Source of the DNA: Bog-756 sp963725275
GTDB taxonomy: Bacteria > Actinomycetota > Acidimicrobiia > Acidimicrobiales > RAAP-2
Length of the DNA stretch: 64,000 nt
Reading direction: 5' to 3'
Assembly (NCBI GenBank): GCA_963725275.1
Contig: CAVRXS010000006.1
Location: 496,001 to 560,000, forward strand
A program made the translations under genes and the position numbers. The stretch's first letter is position 1. The number at the start of each line of letters is the position of its first letter. A model generated the notes under the pieces. The model was not told the DNA's origin. It worked only from the letters and a program-made list of their open reading frames with translations, and searched no databases. Below are positions 43,291 to 52,483 of this stretch, piece after piece.

Positions 43291-43871
43291 TGGAACGCGA
43301 GCTGATCATGACCGGCATCGGGGGCCAGGGAATCCAGCTGGCCGCCGCGGTGCTGGCCCGGGCGGCCGTCCTCGAGGGACGCGAGGTGCAGGTCTTCGGC
43401 AGCTACGGCGGCATGATGCGGGGCGGTGCCACCGAATCGACCGTCGTGGTCGCCGACGACCCCATCGAAGCGCCGCCCACCGCCGGGTCCACCTGGTCGG
43501 CCCTGCTCATGCACCACGAGCACGCCCAGCAGGTGTTGCCACGTCTGCGGGACGACGGAGTCGTGCTCGTCAACACCAGCGTGGTGGCGCCGGGGTCGGT
43601 GACGGTCGCCTGCGGAGTCGTCGAGGTGCCGGCCGGCGACATCGCCGGGCCGATCGGTGGCGCGATGGTCGCGTCGATGGTCCTACTCGGCGCCTACGCA
43701 GCGGTCACCGGCATGGTGGGCGTGGACGCGCTCTCGGCTGCGGCGCGTGCGTCGCTGCCGTCCTACCGGGCTCAGCACGCCGAGCGCAACGAGGGGGCCC
43801 TGCGGGCCGGGTTCGACTCGGTGATGCCGCGGACGGTCCTGGCGTGGCCCGATCCGGCGGTCGTCGCGTGA
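43290..43871 (+). CDS. 2-oxoacid:ferredoxin oxidoreductase gamma subunit
   Basis: A 193-residue gamma (POR/KOR domain) subunit. MTGIGGQGIQLAAAVLARAAVLEG and QVFGSYGGMMRGGATESTVVVAD are the family signatures for coenzyme A binding. With the delta, alpha and beta genes that follow it forms a four-subunit enzyme that decarboxylates 2-oxoacids to acyl-CoA and passes electrons to ferredoxin. Start GTG 43290; overlaps delta by four bases. Confidence 0.92.
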   Translation: MERELIMTGIGGQGIQLAAAVLARAAVLEGREVQVFGSYGGMMRGGATESTVVVADDPIEAPPTAGSTWSALLMHHEHAQQVLPRLRDDGVVLVNTSVVAPGSVTVACGVVEVPAGDIAGPIGGAMVASMVLLGAYAAVTGMVGVDALSAAARASLPSYRAQHAERNEGALRAGFDSVMPRTVLAWPDPAVVA

Positions 43872-44131
43872 CGGACCCGGAGCGCACGCTGACCCGCGGC
43901 ACCCTGGTCATCGATGTCGAGGCCTGCAAGGGATGCGTGCTCTGCATCGACAGCTGCCCCCCGGGTGTGCTGGTCATGTCCGATCCAGAGACCAACAGCC
44001 GCGGGTACCCCTACCCGCGGCTCCGCCCGGGCTGCACCGGGTGCCGGGCCTGCTCGCAGATCTGTCCGGACTTCGTGTTCCAGGTCTTCAAGTACGAGAC
44101 GCCGATCGAGGCCACCGGCGGCACGGCGTGA
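43868..44131 (+). CDS. 2-oxoacid:ferredoxin oxidoreductase delta subunit (2x4Fe-4S ferredoxin)
   Basis: An 87-residue ferredoxin-like subunit with two complete CxxCxxCxxxC sets: cysteines 20, 23, 26, 30 (ACKGCVLCIDSCPP) and 56, 59, 62, 66 (GCTGCRACSQICPDF). It carries electrons from the thiamine site to soluble ferredoxin. GTG start overlaps gamma; its own stop overlaps alpha. Confidence 0.93.
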   Translation: MTDPERTLTRGTLVIDVEACKGCVLCIDSCPPGVLVMSDPETNSRGYPYPRLRPGCTGCRACSQICPDFVFQVFKYETPIEATGGTA

Positions 44132-45213
44132 CCACGACCTCCGCTCCCGCACGCCGCCTTCTCCAGGGGAGCGAAGCCATCGCCGAGGCCATGATCGCCG
44201 CCGGCTGCCGGTTCTTCTCCGGGTACCCGATGACCCCGTTCACCGAGGTGCTCGAGCAGATGGCCGCTCGGCTGCCCGAGGTCGGCGGCGTGTGCATGAA
44301 CGCCGAGAGCGAGCTCGAGGCCGTCGGGATGGCGTGGGGAGCGGCGGCGACCGGCGTGCCGTCCGCGACGGGATCCACCGGCCAGGGCCTCTCCCTCATG
44401 CAGGAGTCCCTCGCCGAGATCACCCTGGCCAGGCTGCCGCTGGTGGTCCTCGACATGGCCCGGGCGCAGGGGGACTACTTCCAGGCCACCCGCGGGGGCG
44501 GTCACGGCGACTACCGCCACATCGTGCTCGCCCCGGCCGACTCGACCGAGGCGGTCGAGCTCATCCTCCTCGCGTTCGACCTCGCCGAGCGGTGGCGCAA
44601 TCCCGTGCTGGTCATGGGCGACTACTACCTGGCCCACACGGCCCGGTCGGTCACGATCCCGGCACCGGTCGACCGCGTCCGCCCGGAGTGGGCGCTCGAC
44701 GGGTCGACGGGTGGATCGGGTCACGCCAAGTTGCTCTCGTTCCTCGGGAGCGACAAGCAGCGCGACGACGTCGGGTACGACCTCTCCGCCCACTACGCGG
44801 CCTGCGCTGCCCACACCCTCGAGATGTCGGCGGGCGTCGAGCCGCTGGTCGAGAGCGCCCACACCGAGGACGCGGAGGTGGTGGTCGTGGCGTTCGGCAC
44901 GCCGGGCCGCTACGTCCAGGCGGCGGTGCGCGCGCTCAGAGCTGACGGTGCACGGGTCGGGTACGTCCGCCCGATCACGCTGTACCCGTTCCCGTCCGAG
45001 GCCATAGCTGTAGCTGCCCGGGGTGCGCAGGCGGTGGCGGTCTACGAGAACAACCAGGGACAGATGATCGACGACGTGCGCCTCGCCGTGCTCGGGAGCG
45101 CACCGGTCCACTTCATCGGGGGCCTCAGCCTGGACCACTCGGGTTTCGGGATCGCCCCGGACCTCGACGTGCGGATCATCCGGCAGCGGATCGAGCAGGT
45201 GATGGCCGGATGA
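44128..45213 (+). CDS. 2-oxoacid:ferredoxin oxidoreductase alpha subunit
   Basis: A 361-residue alpha subunit (pyrimidine-binding/transketolase-C type). LLQGSEAIAEAMIAAGCRFFSGYPMTPFTEVLE, CMNAESELEAVGMAWGAAATG and SATGSTGQGLSLMQESLAE match the KorA/VorA group, including the conserved Thr and Glu that contact thiamine diphosphate and substrate. The C-terminal domain carries RPITLYPFPSEAI and VYENNQGQM. Pattern is closer to the 2-oxoisovalerate/2-oxoglutarate enzymes than to pyruvate enzymes; exact substrate uncertain. Start GTG 44128 overlaps delta. Confidence 0.92.
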   Translation: MTTTSAPARRLLQGSEAIAEAMIAAGCRFFSGYPMTPFTEVLEQMAARLPEVGGVCMNAESELEAVGMAWGAAATGVPSATGSTGQGLSLMQESLAEITLARLPLVVLDMARAQGDYFQATRGGGHGDYRHIVLAPADSTEAVELILLAFDLAERWRNPVLVMGDYYLAHTARSVTIPAPVDRVRPEWALDGSTGGSGHAKLLSFLGSDKQRDDVGYDLSAHYAACAAHTLEMSAGVEPLVESAHTEDAEVVVVAFGTPGRYVQAAVRALRADGARVGYVRPITLYPFPSEAIAVAARGAQAVAVYENNQGQMIDDVRLAVLGSAPVHFIGGLSLDHSGFGIAPDLDVRIIRQRIEQVMAG

Positions 45214-45998
45214 CCCGCTTCGTACCCACTGACCGACCCCCCGAGGAGCCGGCGCGCCTGGTCGGAGACTTCACACCCGCACTCATCGACGTGGGCACCC
45301 ACCATCTCTGCCCGGGGTGCGGCGAGCCGGTGGCCACCCGCTGCGTCCTCGAGGCGATCGCCGAGCTCGGGCTGGAGCGGCGCACCATCGCCGTGTTCGG
45401 CATCGGCTGCTACACGGCCTTCTCGAACAACCTCGACGTGGAGGTGCTCCAGGCCCTGCACGGCAGGGCGCCGTCCCTGGCAACCGGGGTCAAGCGGGCG
45501 CGGCCCCAGTCGATCGTCTTCACGGTGCAGGGCGACGGCGACATGGTCAGCGAAGGCCTCCAGGAGGTGCTGCACACCGCGGCCCGCGGTGAGCAGGTCA
45601 CCTGCATCATGCTCAACAACGGGGTCTTCGGCGAGACAGGAGGCCACATGTCCGCCGCGACGGTGCTCGGGCAGCGGACCAAGACCAGCCTCGAGGGACG
45701 GGACCCGGACCGCCACGGCCGGCCGATCCTGCTCAGCTCGCTGCTCGCCCAGCTCGACGGGGCCGCATTCGTGGCCCGCGGGGCGGTCAACAGCGCCGGC
45801 AACGTGGCCCGGACCAAGAAGATGCTCCTCCGTGCCTTCGAAGCGCAGGTGCAGGGCGCCGGCTTCTCCTTCGTCGAGATCCTCACCATGTGTCCCACCG
45901 GATGGTTCGTCGAGACCGAGGAGGGACCGGGCTATCTGGAGGACCACCTCGCCGCCGTCCATGCACCGGGGATCCTGAAGGACGTCCTCGACCCCTGA
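45210..45998 (+). CDS. 2-oxoacid:ferredoxin oxidoreductase beta subunit
   Basis: A 262-residue thiamine-diphosphate subunit. C34 and C37 in HLCPGCGEP are Fe-S ligands, GDG at 108-110 (QGDGDMVSEG) is the Mg-ThDP motif with LNNGVFGETGGH completing it. MCPTGWFVETEEGPGYLEDH near the C-terminus is typical. It overlaps alpha by four bases and the next gene by one (TGATG). Confidence 0.93.
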   Translation: MTRFVPTDRPPEEPARLVGDFTPALIDVGTHHLCPGCGEPVATRCVLEAIAELGLERRTIAVFGIGCYTAFSNNLDVEVLQALHGRAPSLATGVKRARPQSIVFTVQGDGDMVSEGLQEVLHTAARGEQVTCIMLNNGVFGETGGHMSAATVLGQRTKTSLEGRDPDRHGRPILLSSLLAQLDGAAFVARGAVNSAGNVARTKKMLLRAFEAQVQGAGFSFVEILTMCPTGWFVETEEGPGYLEDHLAAVHAPGILKDVLDP

Positions 45999-46849
45999 TG
46001 GGACCCGACGATCTCGTGCTGTGCTCGGGCACCCTCCCGCGCGGCATTCCCTTCTCCGAACGGCTCGCCGCAGCGTCCGATGCCGGGTTCGCCGCCATCT
46101 CGCTCTGGGGACGCGACCATGCGGCCGCCCGCACCGAGGGCCACAGCGATACCGACCTGCGCTCGATGCTCGCCGACCACGGCCTGGCCGTCGCCGAACT
46201 GGACCCGGCATGGTGGTGGTTGCCCGGTGCCTCCGACATCCATATCGACCCCGCGGACGATGCCGAGGACGTGTTCCGATTCGGCGAGCAGGACCTCTTC
46301 TCGATCGCGGATGCGCTCGGGGCACGCTCACTCAATGCCGTCGATGTGTTCGGTGGGGCCTGGGACACGGACGCGGCGGCCGAGGCGTTCGCCGGCCTGT
46401 GCCGCCGGGCCGCAGAGCACGACCTCCTGGTGCACCTCGAGTGGCTCCCGTGGTCGCGGATCCCCGACCTGGCGACGGCCGCCGAGATCGTCCGGAAGGC
46501 CGACGAGCCCAACGGTGGCCTCAACGTCGATGCCTGGCACCTCGTGCGCTCGGGGACCCCGCTCTCCGACCTCGCAGCGGTGCCCGGCCGGCTGATCCTC
46601 GGCGTGCAGCTCGACGACGGTCCGGCCGAGGCCGAGCGCGATCTGGTCACGGCCACCCTCCACCGGCGGGCCCTGCCCGGCGACGGCGAGTTCGATCTGC
46701 GTGGCATCGTCGACGCGCTGCGGGCGACCGGCACGACGGCCCCGACCGGGGTCGAAGTCTTCAGCGACACGCTCCACGAACGCCCGCCGTCGGAGGCGGC
46801 ACAGATGGCCGCCCGCTCCACGAGGGCGCTCCTCGAGGCGGCCCGATGA
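45998..46849 (+). CDS. Sugar phosphate isomerase/epimerase family protein
   Basis: A 283-residue xylose-isomerase-like TIM barrel (AP_endonuc_2). RLAAASDAGFAAISLWGRD, HLEWLPWS, NGGLNVDAWHLVRSG and GVEVFSDTLH hold metal-binding Glu, Asp and His residues at the strand ends. Possible roles include an inosose-type isomerase or a dehydratase. Start ATG 45998 overlaps the beta-subunit stop, so it belongs to the oxidoreductase operon, and it overlaps the next dehydrogenase gene. Confidence 0.85.
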   Translation: MGPDDLVLCSGTLPRGIPFSERLAAASDAGFAAISLWGRDHAAARTEGHSDTDLRSMLADHGLAVAELDPAWWWLPGASDIHIDPADDAEDVFRFGEQDLFSIADALGARSLNAVDVFGGAWDTDAAAEAFAGLCRRAAEHDLLVHLEWLPWSRIPDLATAAEIVRKADEPNGGLNVDAWHLVRSGTPLSDLAAVPGRLILGVQLDDGPAEAERDLVTATLHRRALPGDGEFDLRGIVDALRATGTTAPTGVEVFSDTLHERPPSEAAQMAARSTRALLEAAR

Positions 46850-47934
46850 CCGGGGCCGTGGTCGTCGGGACCGGGTTCGGCTGTGTGACCCACGTGCGCG
46901 CCCTGCGCGCGGCCGGCTTCGAGGTGGTCGCCCTGGTCGGGCGGGACCGGGCCAAGACGGAGGCCCGTGCACGCCTCTTCGACATCCCGCTGGCCCTGAC
47001 CTCGGTCGACGAGGCGCTCGGCCTCGATCACGCGGCGGCGGTGACCATCGCCACGCCACCGCACACCCACGCCGCCATCGCCCTGGCGGCGATCACCGCC
47101 GGGAAGCACGTGATCTGCGAGAAGCCCTTCGCCAGGGACGCCGACGAGGGACGGGTCGTGCTGGCCGCGGCGAAGTCGGCCGGGATCGTGCACCTGCTCG
47201 GTTGCGAGTTCCGGTGGGACGCGGGGCAGGCCACGCTCGCCCGGGCCGTCGCCGGCGGCGAGATCGGAGAGCCCCGGATGGCAACGGTCATGCTCCATGT
47301 GCCGCTCCTCGCGGCCGCCTCCGCCGAGGTCCCCGAGTGGTGGGCCGACCCCGAACAGGGTGGCGGGTGGACCGGTGCCCACGGTTCGCAGATCATCGAC
47401 CAGGTCCGGGTCACGCTCGGCGAATTCGAGTCGGTGAGCGCCTCACTCCCGCATGTGGCCGACCGGTCCATGGCCGCCGAGGACGCCTTCCTCGTGCACT
47501 TCCGTATGCGGTCCGGCGCCGTCGGGGTCCTGCAGAGCACATCGGGGGACCTGGGTCCGCCCATCGTGATCACCCGCGTCGTCGGGTCCTCCGGGACCGC
47601 TTGGATCGAAGGCGTGGGTTCGACCGTACGGGTGGCCGACGCCGGGGGCACCCGTACCCTGCCGGTCTCGGCCGACCTCCCGAGCGCGACCGCCCCTCCT
47701 CTGCCGGACGGCCTGGTGACCACCGCCTACGAACGCATGATCTCGCACGGGATGGACTTCGCTCCCTACACCCGGCTGGCGGAGGTCCTGCTCAGCCGCA
47801 TGGAGGGCCGCCCGCCGCCGCCGGGACCCGAAGCCGCCACGTTCGTGGACGGGGTCAAGGACATGGCCGTCCTCGACGCGATCCGCCGCTCGGCCGCCGA
47901 GCGGACGACGGTGGCAGTAGACGACGGGCTCTGA
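46846..47934 (+). CDS. Gfo/Idh/MocA family oxidoreductase
   Basis: A 362-residue NAD(P)-dependent dehydrogenase. The Rossmann start AVVVGTGFGCVTHVRALRAAGFEVVALVGRD, the signature CEKPFA (active-site Lys) and TGAHGSQIIDQVRVTLG with the catalytic His are clear. Partners of this type oxidise sugars, inositols or biliverdin-like molecules. Pairing with a TIM-barrel isomerase recalls inositol/sugar catabolism, but the link to a 2-oxoacid oxidoreductase is unusual. Last gene of the operon, followed by a hairpin. Confidence 0.9.
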   Translation: MTGAVVVGTGFGCVTHVRALRAAGFEVVALVGRDRAKTEARARLFDIPLALTSVDEALGLDHAAAVTIATPPHTHAAIALAAITAGKHVICEKPFARDADEGRVVLAAAKSAGIVHLLGCEFRWDAGQATLARAVAGGEIGEPRMATVMLHVPLLAAASAEVPEWWADPEQGGGWTGAHGSQIIDQVRVTLGEFESVSASLPHVADRSMAAEDAFLVHFRMRSGAVGVLQSTSGDLGPPIVITRVVGSSGTAWIEGVGSTVRVADAGGTRTLPVSADLPSATAPPLPDGLVTTAYERMISHGMDFAPYTRLAEVLLSRMEGRPPPPGPEAATFVDGVKDMAVLDAIRRSAAERTTVAVDDGL

Positions 47935-47945
47935 CCAACGCTCGA

Positions 47946-47975
47946 GCCCCGGGCGCTCCGTGCACGGTCCGGGGC
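47946..47975 (+). terminator. GC-rich hairpin after the oxidoreductase operon
   Basis: GCCCCGG (47946-47952) pairs with CCGGGGC (47969-47975), and the loop itself contains the palindrome CCGTGCACGG. It lies 11 bases after the dehydrogenase stop and ahead of the MarR promoter. No U-tract. Confidence 0.5.
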
Positions 47976-47985
47976 GATCCTTCGA

Positions 47986-47991
47986 TACTCT
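47986..47991 (+). promoter_or_regulatory. Candidate leaderless promoter (-10) for the MarR-ABC operon
   Basis: TACTCT fits TAnnnT and is six bases before GTG 47998, in the AT-rich stretch TTCGATACTCTAACTAT, so the transcript would begin at the start codon. The imperfect dyad ATACTCTAACTAT could be the MarR site itself (autoregulation). Confidence 0.45.
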
Positions 47992-47997
47992 AACTAT

Positions 47998-48468
47998 GTG
48001 ACCCTCAAAGAAAGGCCGTCCGAGGCGGCCCTGGCCGACGATCCGCGCACCCTGGGCCGCACCGCCGCGTGGCTGGCCAAGCAGGTCGAGATCGGCCTCG
48101 GGACCGTCGATCTCTCCCTCCCCCAGTACCGGATCCTCGGCATGCTCGACGAGAGCTCGGCCGTCTCCTCGGACCTGGCCGAGCGGCTCGCCGTGCGACC
48201 GCCCACCATCACCGCTGTGGTCGACGGCCTGGTGGCCCGCGGGCTGGTCGAGCGGCGAACCGTGGCGGCGGACCGCCGGCGGGTCGATCACGTCCTCACC
48301 CGAGATGGCCACCGGGTCCTCGACGCGGCCGACCGGGCCGTCCACGACCGCCTGAGCGAGATCGCGGCCATGACGGGAGACCCCGAGGCGACCCGGCGCG
48401 CCTTCGACGGACTGGTCGTCTGGCGTGCGGCCCTCGTGGCCTATCGCAAGGCGCGGTGGGGACGATGA
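47998..48468 (+). CDS. MarR family transcriptional regulator
   Basis: A 156-residue winged-helix regulator. SLPQYRILGMLDE, SSDLAERLAVRPPTITAVVDGLVARGLVERRTVAADRRRVDHVLT is the MarR DNA-binding core, with recognition helix PPTITAVVDGL and wing ADRRRVDH. Start GTG 47998. Its stop overlaps the first ABC exporter gene, so it probably senses a compound exported by that transporter. Confidence 0.92.
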   Translation: MTLKERPSEAALADDPRTLGRTAAWLAKQVEIGLGTVDLSLPQYRILGMLDESSAVSSDLAERLAVRPPTITAVVDGLVARGLVERRTVAADRRRVDHVLTRDGHRVLDAADRAVHDRLSEIAAMTGDPEATRRAFDGLVVWRAALVAYRKARWGR

Positions 48469-50360
48469 GAACGCCCACCCTCCGACCGCAGAGCACCGAG
48501 CCGCCCGAACAGGGCACCGAATTCGTCCCGATCGCAGAGACGGCCCGCAACGCCCCACCCCGGGCGGGCATCGAAGCCGACCGGACCCTCTCCTGGTGGC
48601 GGCGGGCCCTGCCCATCATGCGCGCCCACCAGCGAACCTTCGTGACCGCGCTGGTCCTCTCGTTCGTCGGTCTGGTCCTCCAGGTGCAGATCCCCAACCT
48701 GTTGAACCACGCCATCACCAACTCGCTCCAACTGCACACCGTCCCGCTCAGCCACTACGTCTGGTGGATCGTGGGGTTGGGGCTGGTCGGCGGGGTGACC
48801 GGGTACATCGCCCGGTTGACCCTCTTCCAAACTGCCTACGCCATCGAGTACGACCTGCGCAACATCATCTACGAGCACCTGACCAAGATGTCCTTCGACT
48901 TCTACGACCGGGTCCAGTCGGGTCAGCTCATCTCGCGGGCCAACTCGGACATCCGCTCGGTCCAGATGTACATGACCTTCGCGCCGCTCATCATGGTCCA
49001 GTGCTCGATCGCAGTCGTCGCCTTCGTCTTCATGCTGACCATCAACGTGCCCCTGGCGTTCGTCGCGATGGCCACCATGCCGTTCGTCTACTGGTCCGGC
49101 GTCCGGATGCGGAAATCGATGTTCCCCGTCTCCTGGATCATCCAGTCCCGTCTGGCCGACGTGGCGACGATCGTCGACGAGAACGTCAACGGCGTGCGGG
49201 TGGTCAAGTCGTTCGCCGCAGAGGAGCAGCAGCTCAGGGCCCTGTCGGGTGCGGCCGAGCGGCTGCAGTGGGGCTACATCAAGGACGCCGACCTACGCGC
49301 CCGCTTCACCCCGCTGGTCCAGAATCTCCCCCAGGTCGGCCTGGCCCTGGTCCTGCTCGTCGGCGGCTACATGGTCATCCACGGCACGCTCGGCATCGGG
49401 GCCATCCTGGCCTTCAACGCCTACCTGCTGATGCTGCAGGCGCCGTTCATGATGCTCGGCATGCTCATCATGATGGGGCAGCGGGCGGCGGCCTCGGCCG
49501 AGCGGATCTACGAGATCCTCGACGAGCGGCCGACCGTGACCGACAGCCCCGACGCGGTCGACCTGGTCGACTCCGCCGGGGACGTCCGCTTCCGCCACGT
49601 GGACTTCGCCTACACCGAGGACGCCGAGCACCTCGTCCTGGCCGACTTCGACCTCCACGTCCCACCGGGTCAGACCGTGGCCATCGTCGGCCGCACCGGC
49701 GCGGGCAAGTCGACCGTGGCCCGCCTGCTGTCCCGCTTCTACGACGTGCGCCACGGATCGGTCGAGATCGACGGACACGACGTGCGCGACCTGACCCTGG
49801 CCAGCCTGCGGGCCAACGTCGGGGTCGTCCTCGACGAGCCGTTCCTCTTCTCGGTCTCCATCCGTGACAACATCGCCTACGGGCGCCCCTCGGCCGATCT
49901 GGACGAGATCGAGGCCGCGGCACGCGCCGCCGGGGCCCACGAATTCGTGACGCAGTTGCCCCACGGATACGACACCGTGGTCGGCGAGCGCGGCTACACC
50001 CTGTCGGGAGGCCAGCGACAGCGGATCGCGATCGCCCGGACCCTCCTGGTCAACCCGCCGGTGATGGTTCTCGACGACGCCACGAGCGCGATCGACGTCA
50101 AGGTCGAGCAGACCATCCACGCCGGCCTGCGGGTTCAGATGGAGGGTCGGACCACCCTCATCATCGCCCACCGGCTGTCCACCATCTCCCTCGCCGACCG
50201 GGTGGTCCTCCTCGACCGGCACAAGGTGGTGGCCGACGGCACCCACGCAGAGCTGCTGGAGTCGACCCCGCTCTACGCCGAGGTACTGGCGCAGGCGGCC
50301 GAGTACGAGGCCGAGGACGACCGGGAACCGAGCCTGGACGAAGGGGGTGTGCTCCGATGA
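48465..50360 (+). CDS. Heterodimeric ABC exporter, subunit with degenerate ATP site
   Basis: A 631-residue type-IV exporter half-transporter: six TM helices (about 55-340), then an ATPase domain. Walker A GRTGAGKS is near residue 409 and the signature LSGGQRQR near 512. Walker B ends VLDDATSAID: Asp replaces the catalytic Glu, and the Q-loop reads VVLDEPFLF without Gln. The signature is canonical. It therefore provides Walker residues of the non-hydrolytic site and the signature of the active site, as in TM287/288 or LmrCD-type pairs. Overlaps MarR and the second subunit by four bases. Confidence 0.94.
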   Translation: MRTPTLRPQSTEPPEQGTEFVPIAETARNAPPRAGIEADRTLSWWRRALPIMRAHQRTFVTALVLSFVGLVLQVQIPNLLNHAITNSLQLHTVPLSHYVWWIVGLGLVGGVTGYIARLTLFQTAYAIEYDLRNIIYEHLTKMSFDFYDRVQSGQLISRANSDIRSVQMYMTFAPLIMVQCSIAVVAFVFMLTINVPLAFVAMATMPFVYWSGVRMRKSMFPVSWIIQSRLADVATIVDENVNGVRVVKSFAAEEQQLRALSGAAERLQWGYIKDADLRARFTPLVQNLPQVGLALVLLVGGYMVIHGTLGIGAILAFNAYLLMLQAPFMMLGMLIMMGQRAAASAERIYEILDERPTVTDSPDAVDLVDSAGDVRFRHVDFAYTEDAEHLVLADFDLHVPPGQTVAIVGRTGAGKSTVARLLSRFYDVRHGSVEIDGHDVRDLTLASLRANVGVVLDEPFLFSVSIRDNIAYGRPSADLDEIEAAARAAGAHEFVTQLPHGYDTVVGERGYTLSGGQRQRIAIARTLLVNPPVMVLDDATSAIDVKVEQTIHAGLRVQMEGRTTLIIAHRLSTISLADRVVLLDRHKVVADGTHAELLESTPLYAEVLAQAAEYEAEDDREPSLDEGGVLR

Positions 50361-52343
50361 GCTGGGGCGGAGGGGGCATCGGGTTCGGCGGAGCGCCCGG
50401 GGGGATGGGCCGGCCGGCCGCGCCTGGATTGCCGTTCGCAGGCATCCCGTCCGAACTCCAGTCCGGGGTGGACCGACTGCTGGCGTCCGAGCCCGAATTC
50501 GCCCCACCGGACATCGTCTTCGAGCAGAACGGGTCGGAGGCCGACCTCAGGCGACTCACCCTGCGCCGCCTGCTCACCAAGTACCCGGGGATGCTGGCGC
50601 TCGCCGGCATCCTGGTCGTGTTCATCTCGATCGCCGCCCAGACAGGGCCGAAGCTGACCGAGATCGCCATCAACGACGGCATGAGCCCGGGCCACGACCA
50701 TTTCTGGCTGGTGGCGATTCTGGCCGGCGTCTACCTGCTCTTCGTGGCGGCCACCGCACTCGCCCAGCGCTTCCAGGTCAAGGTGAGCGGGCGCCTTGCC
50801 GCCTGGGTGATGAACGACCTCCGGGTCAAGGTCTTCGCCCATCTCCAACGACTCTCCCTCGGCTTCTTCACCGAGGAGAAGGCCGGCGTCGTGATGAGCC
50901 GGATGACCAGTGACATCGAGAATCTCCAACAGCTGCTCCAGGACGGCCTCTCCCAGCTGGCCATCCAGGCGCTGACCATGGTCGTGATCACCGCGATCCT
51001 CTTCACGACCGACGTCCGGCTGGCCGCCATCACCGTGCTACTCATCATCCCCGCTTTGCTGGCATCGTCGATCTGGTTCACCCGGGCCTCCGAACGTGGC
51101 TACGGGAAGGTCCGCGACGGCATCGCCAACGTCCTCTCCGACCTGTCGGAGAGCCTGCACGGGGTCCGCATCGTGACCGCCCACAACCGCCAACGCAACA
51201 ACGTCATCCACCACCGCAACGTGGTCGGCGACTACCGGGACGCCAACAACTACACGGGGCACGTGAACGCTGTCTACGGACCGGGTACCCAGCTCCTCGG
51301 GGTCATCGGCCAGGCGGTGCTGCTGGCGGTCGGCGGGGAGATGGTCATCCACCACACCCTCTCGCTCGGGGCTCTGGTTGCCTTCTTCCTCTATCTCAAC
51401 CGTTTCTTCCAGCCGATCCAGCTGCTCGTCCAGCAGTACAACACGTACCAGCAGGGGCAGGCGTCGGTGGTCAAGCTGCGCACCCTGTATCGACACCGAG
51501 CCCGAAGTGCGCGAGGCGCCCGACGCAGACGAGCTCCCACCCATCGATGGGGAGATCGCCTTCGACCGGGTCACCTTCGCCTACCAACCGGGCCGACCGG
51601 TGCTCGAGGACGTGGACCTGACCGTCGCCCCCGGAGAGACCGTTGCCTTCGTCGGTCCGACCGGCGCAGGCAAGTCGACCATGGCCAAGCTGGTCACCCG
51701 CTTCTACGACCCGACCGAGGGCCGGGTGACCATCGACGGTCACGACCTCCGGGACGTGACCCTGCACTCGTTGCGTCGGCAGCTCGGCGTGGTCCCCCAG
51801 GAGCCGTTCCTGTTCGCCGGGACGATCGGGGAGAACGTCGCGTTCGCCCGGCCGGACGCCTCGGAGCAGGAGATCCTGGAGGCCGTGGACCGGGTCGGCC
51901 TCGCCGAGATGGTCGACCGCATGCCTGCCGGGATCGACACGGTGGTCCACGAACGGGGCCAGACCCTCTCCTCGGGCGAGCGCCAGCTCATCGCGCTTGC
52001 CCGCGCCTTCCTCGCGCACCCGCGGGTCCTGGTGCTGGACGAGGCCACGTCCAACCTCGACCTCCAGTCCGAGACCAAGATCGAGGCCGCCCTCGACGTC
52101 CTGCTCGAGAACCGCACGGCCATCCTCATCGCCCACCGGCTCTCCACCGCGATGCGGGCGGACCGGATCGCGGTGGTCGACGGGGGCCGGATCGTCGAGG
52201 TCGGATCCCACGGCGAGCTGGTCGCCCGGGGCGGCCTCTACGCCGAGATGTACGCCACCTGGGTCAGCCAGTCGGAGTCCTCCGGGCACCCCGTCGGAGC
52301 GGTCGGAGCGGTTGCCTCCTCGGTCGACGACACCGGCGCATAG
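50357..52343 (+). CDS. Heterodimeric ABC exporter, catalytic-Walker subunit (one frameshift)
   Basis: The partner half-transporter. A Gly-rich start (MSWGGGGIGFGGAPGG) precedes six TM helices. Near 51488 an apparent one-base insertion (LRTLY then IDTEPEV) breaks the frame; the ATPase domain continues in the new frame with VGPTGAGKST, Q-loop VVPQEPFLF, and canonical Walker B VLVLDEATSNLD. The signature is degenerate, LSSGERQL instead of LSGGQ, which is complementary to the degenerate Walker B of the other subunit. All other motifs are intact, so the frameshift is probably an error. Confidence 0.9.
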
Positions 52344-52483
52344 GCATCGCGTTCCGCCGGAGTCGTCACCACCGATCCGGGACCCGTGCGCACTGACACC
52401 CCCTCGTGCGACCCGGTGCGGACATAGTGTCTCCGGCCAGGGCGCTGATCAACCAGCGTCCACCCGAGGCCCCGAGGGGAATC

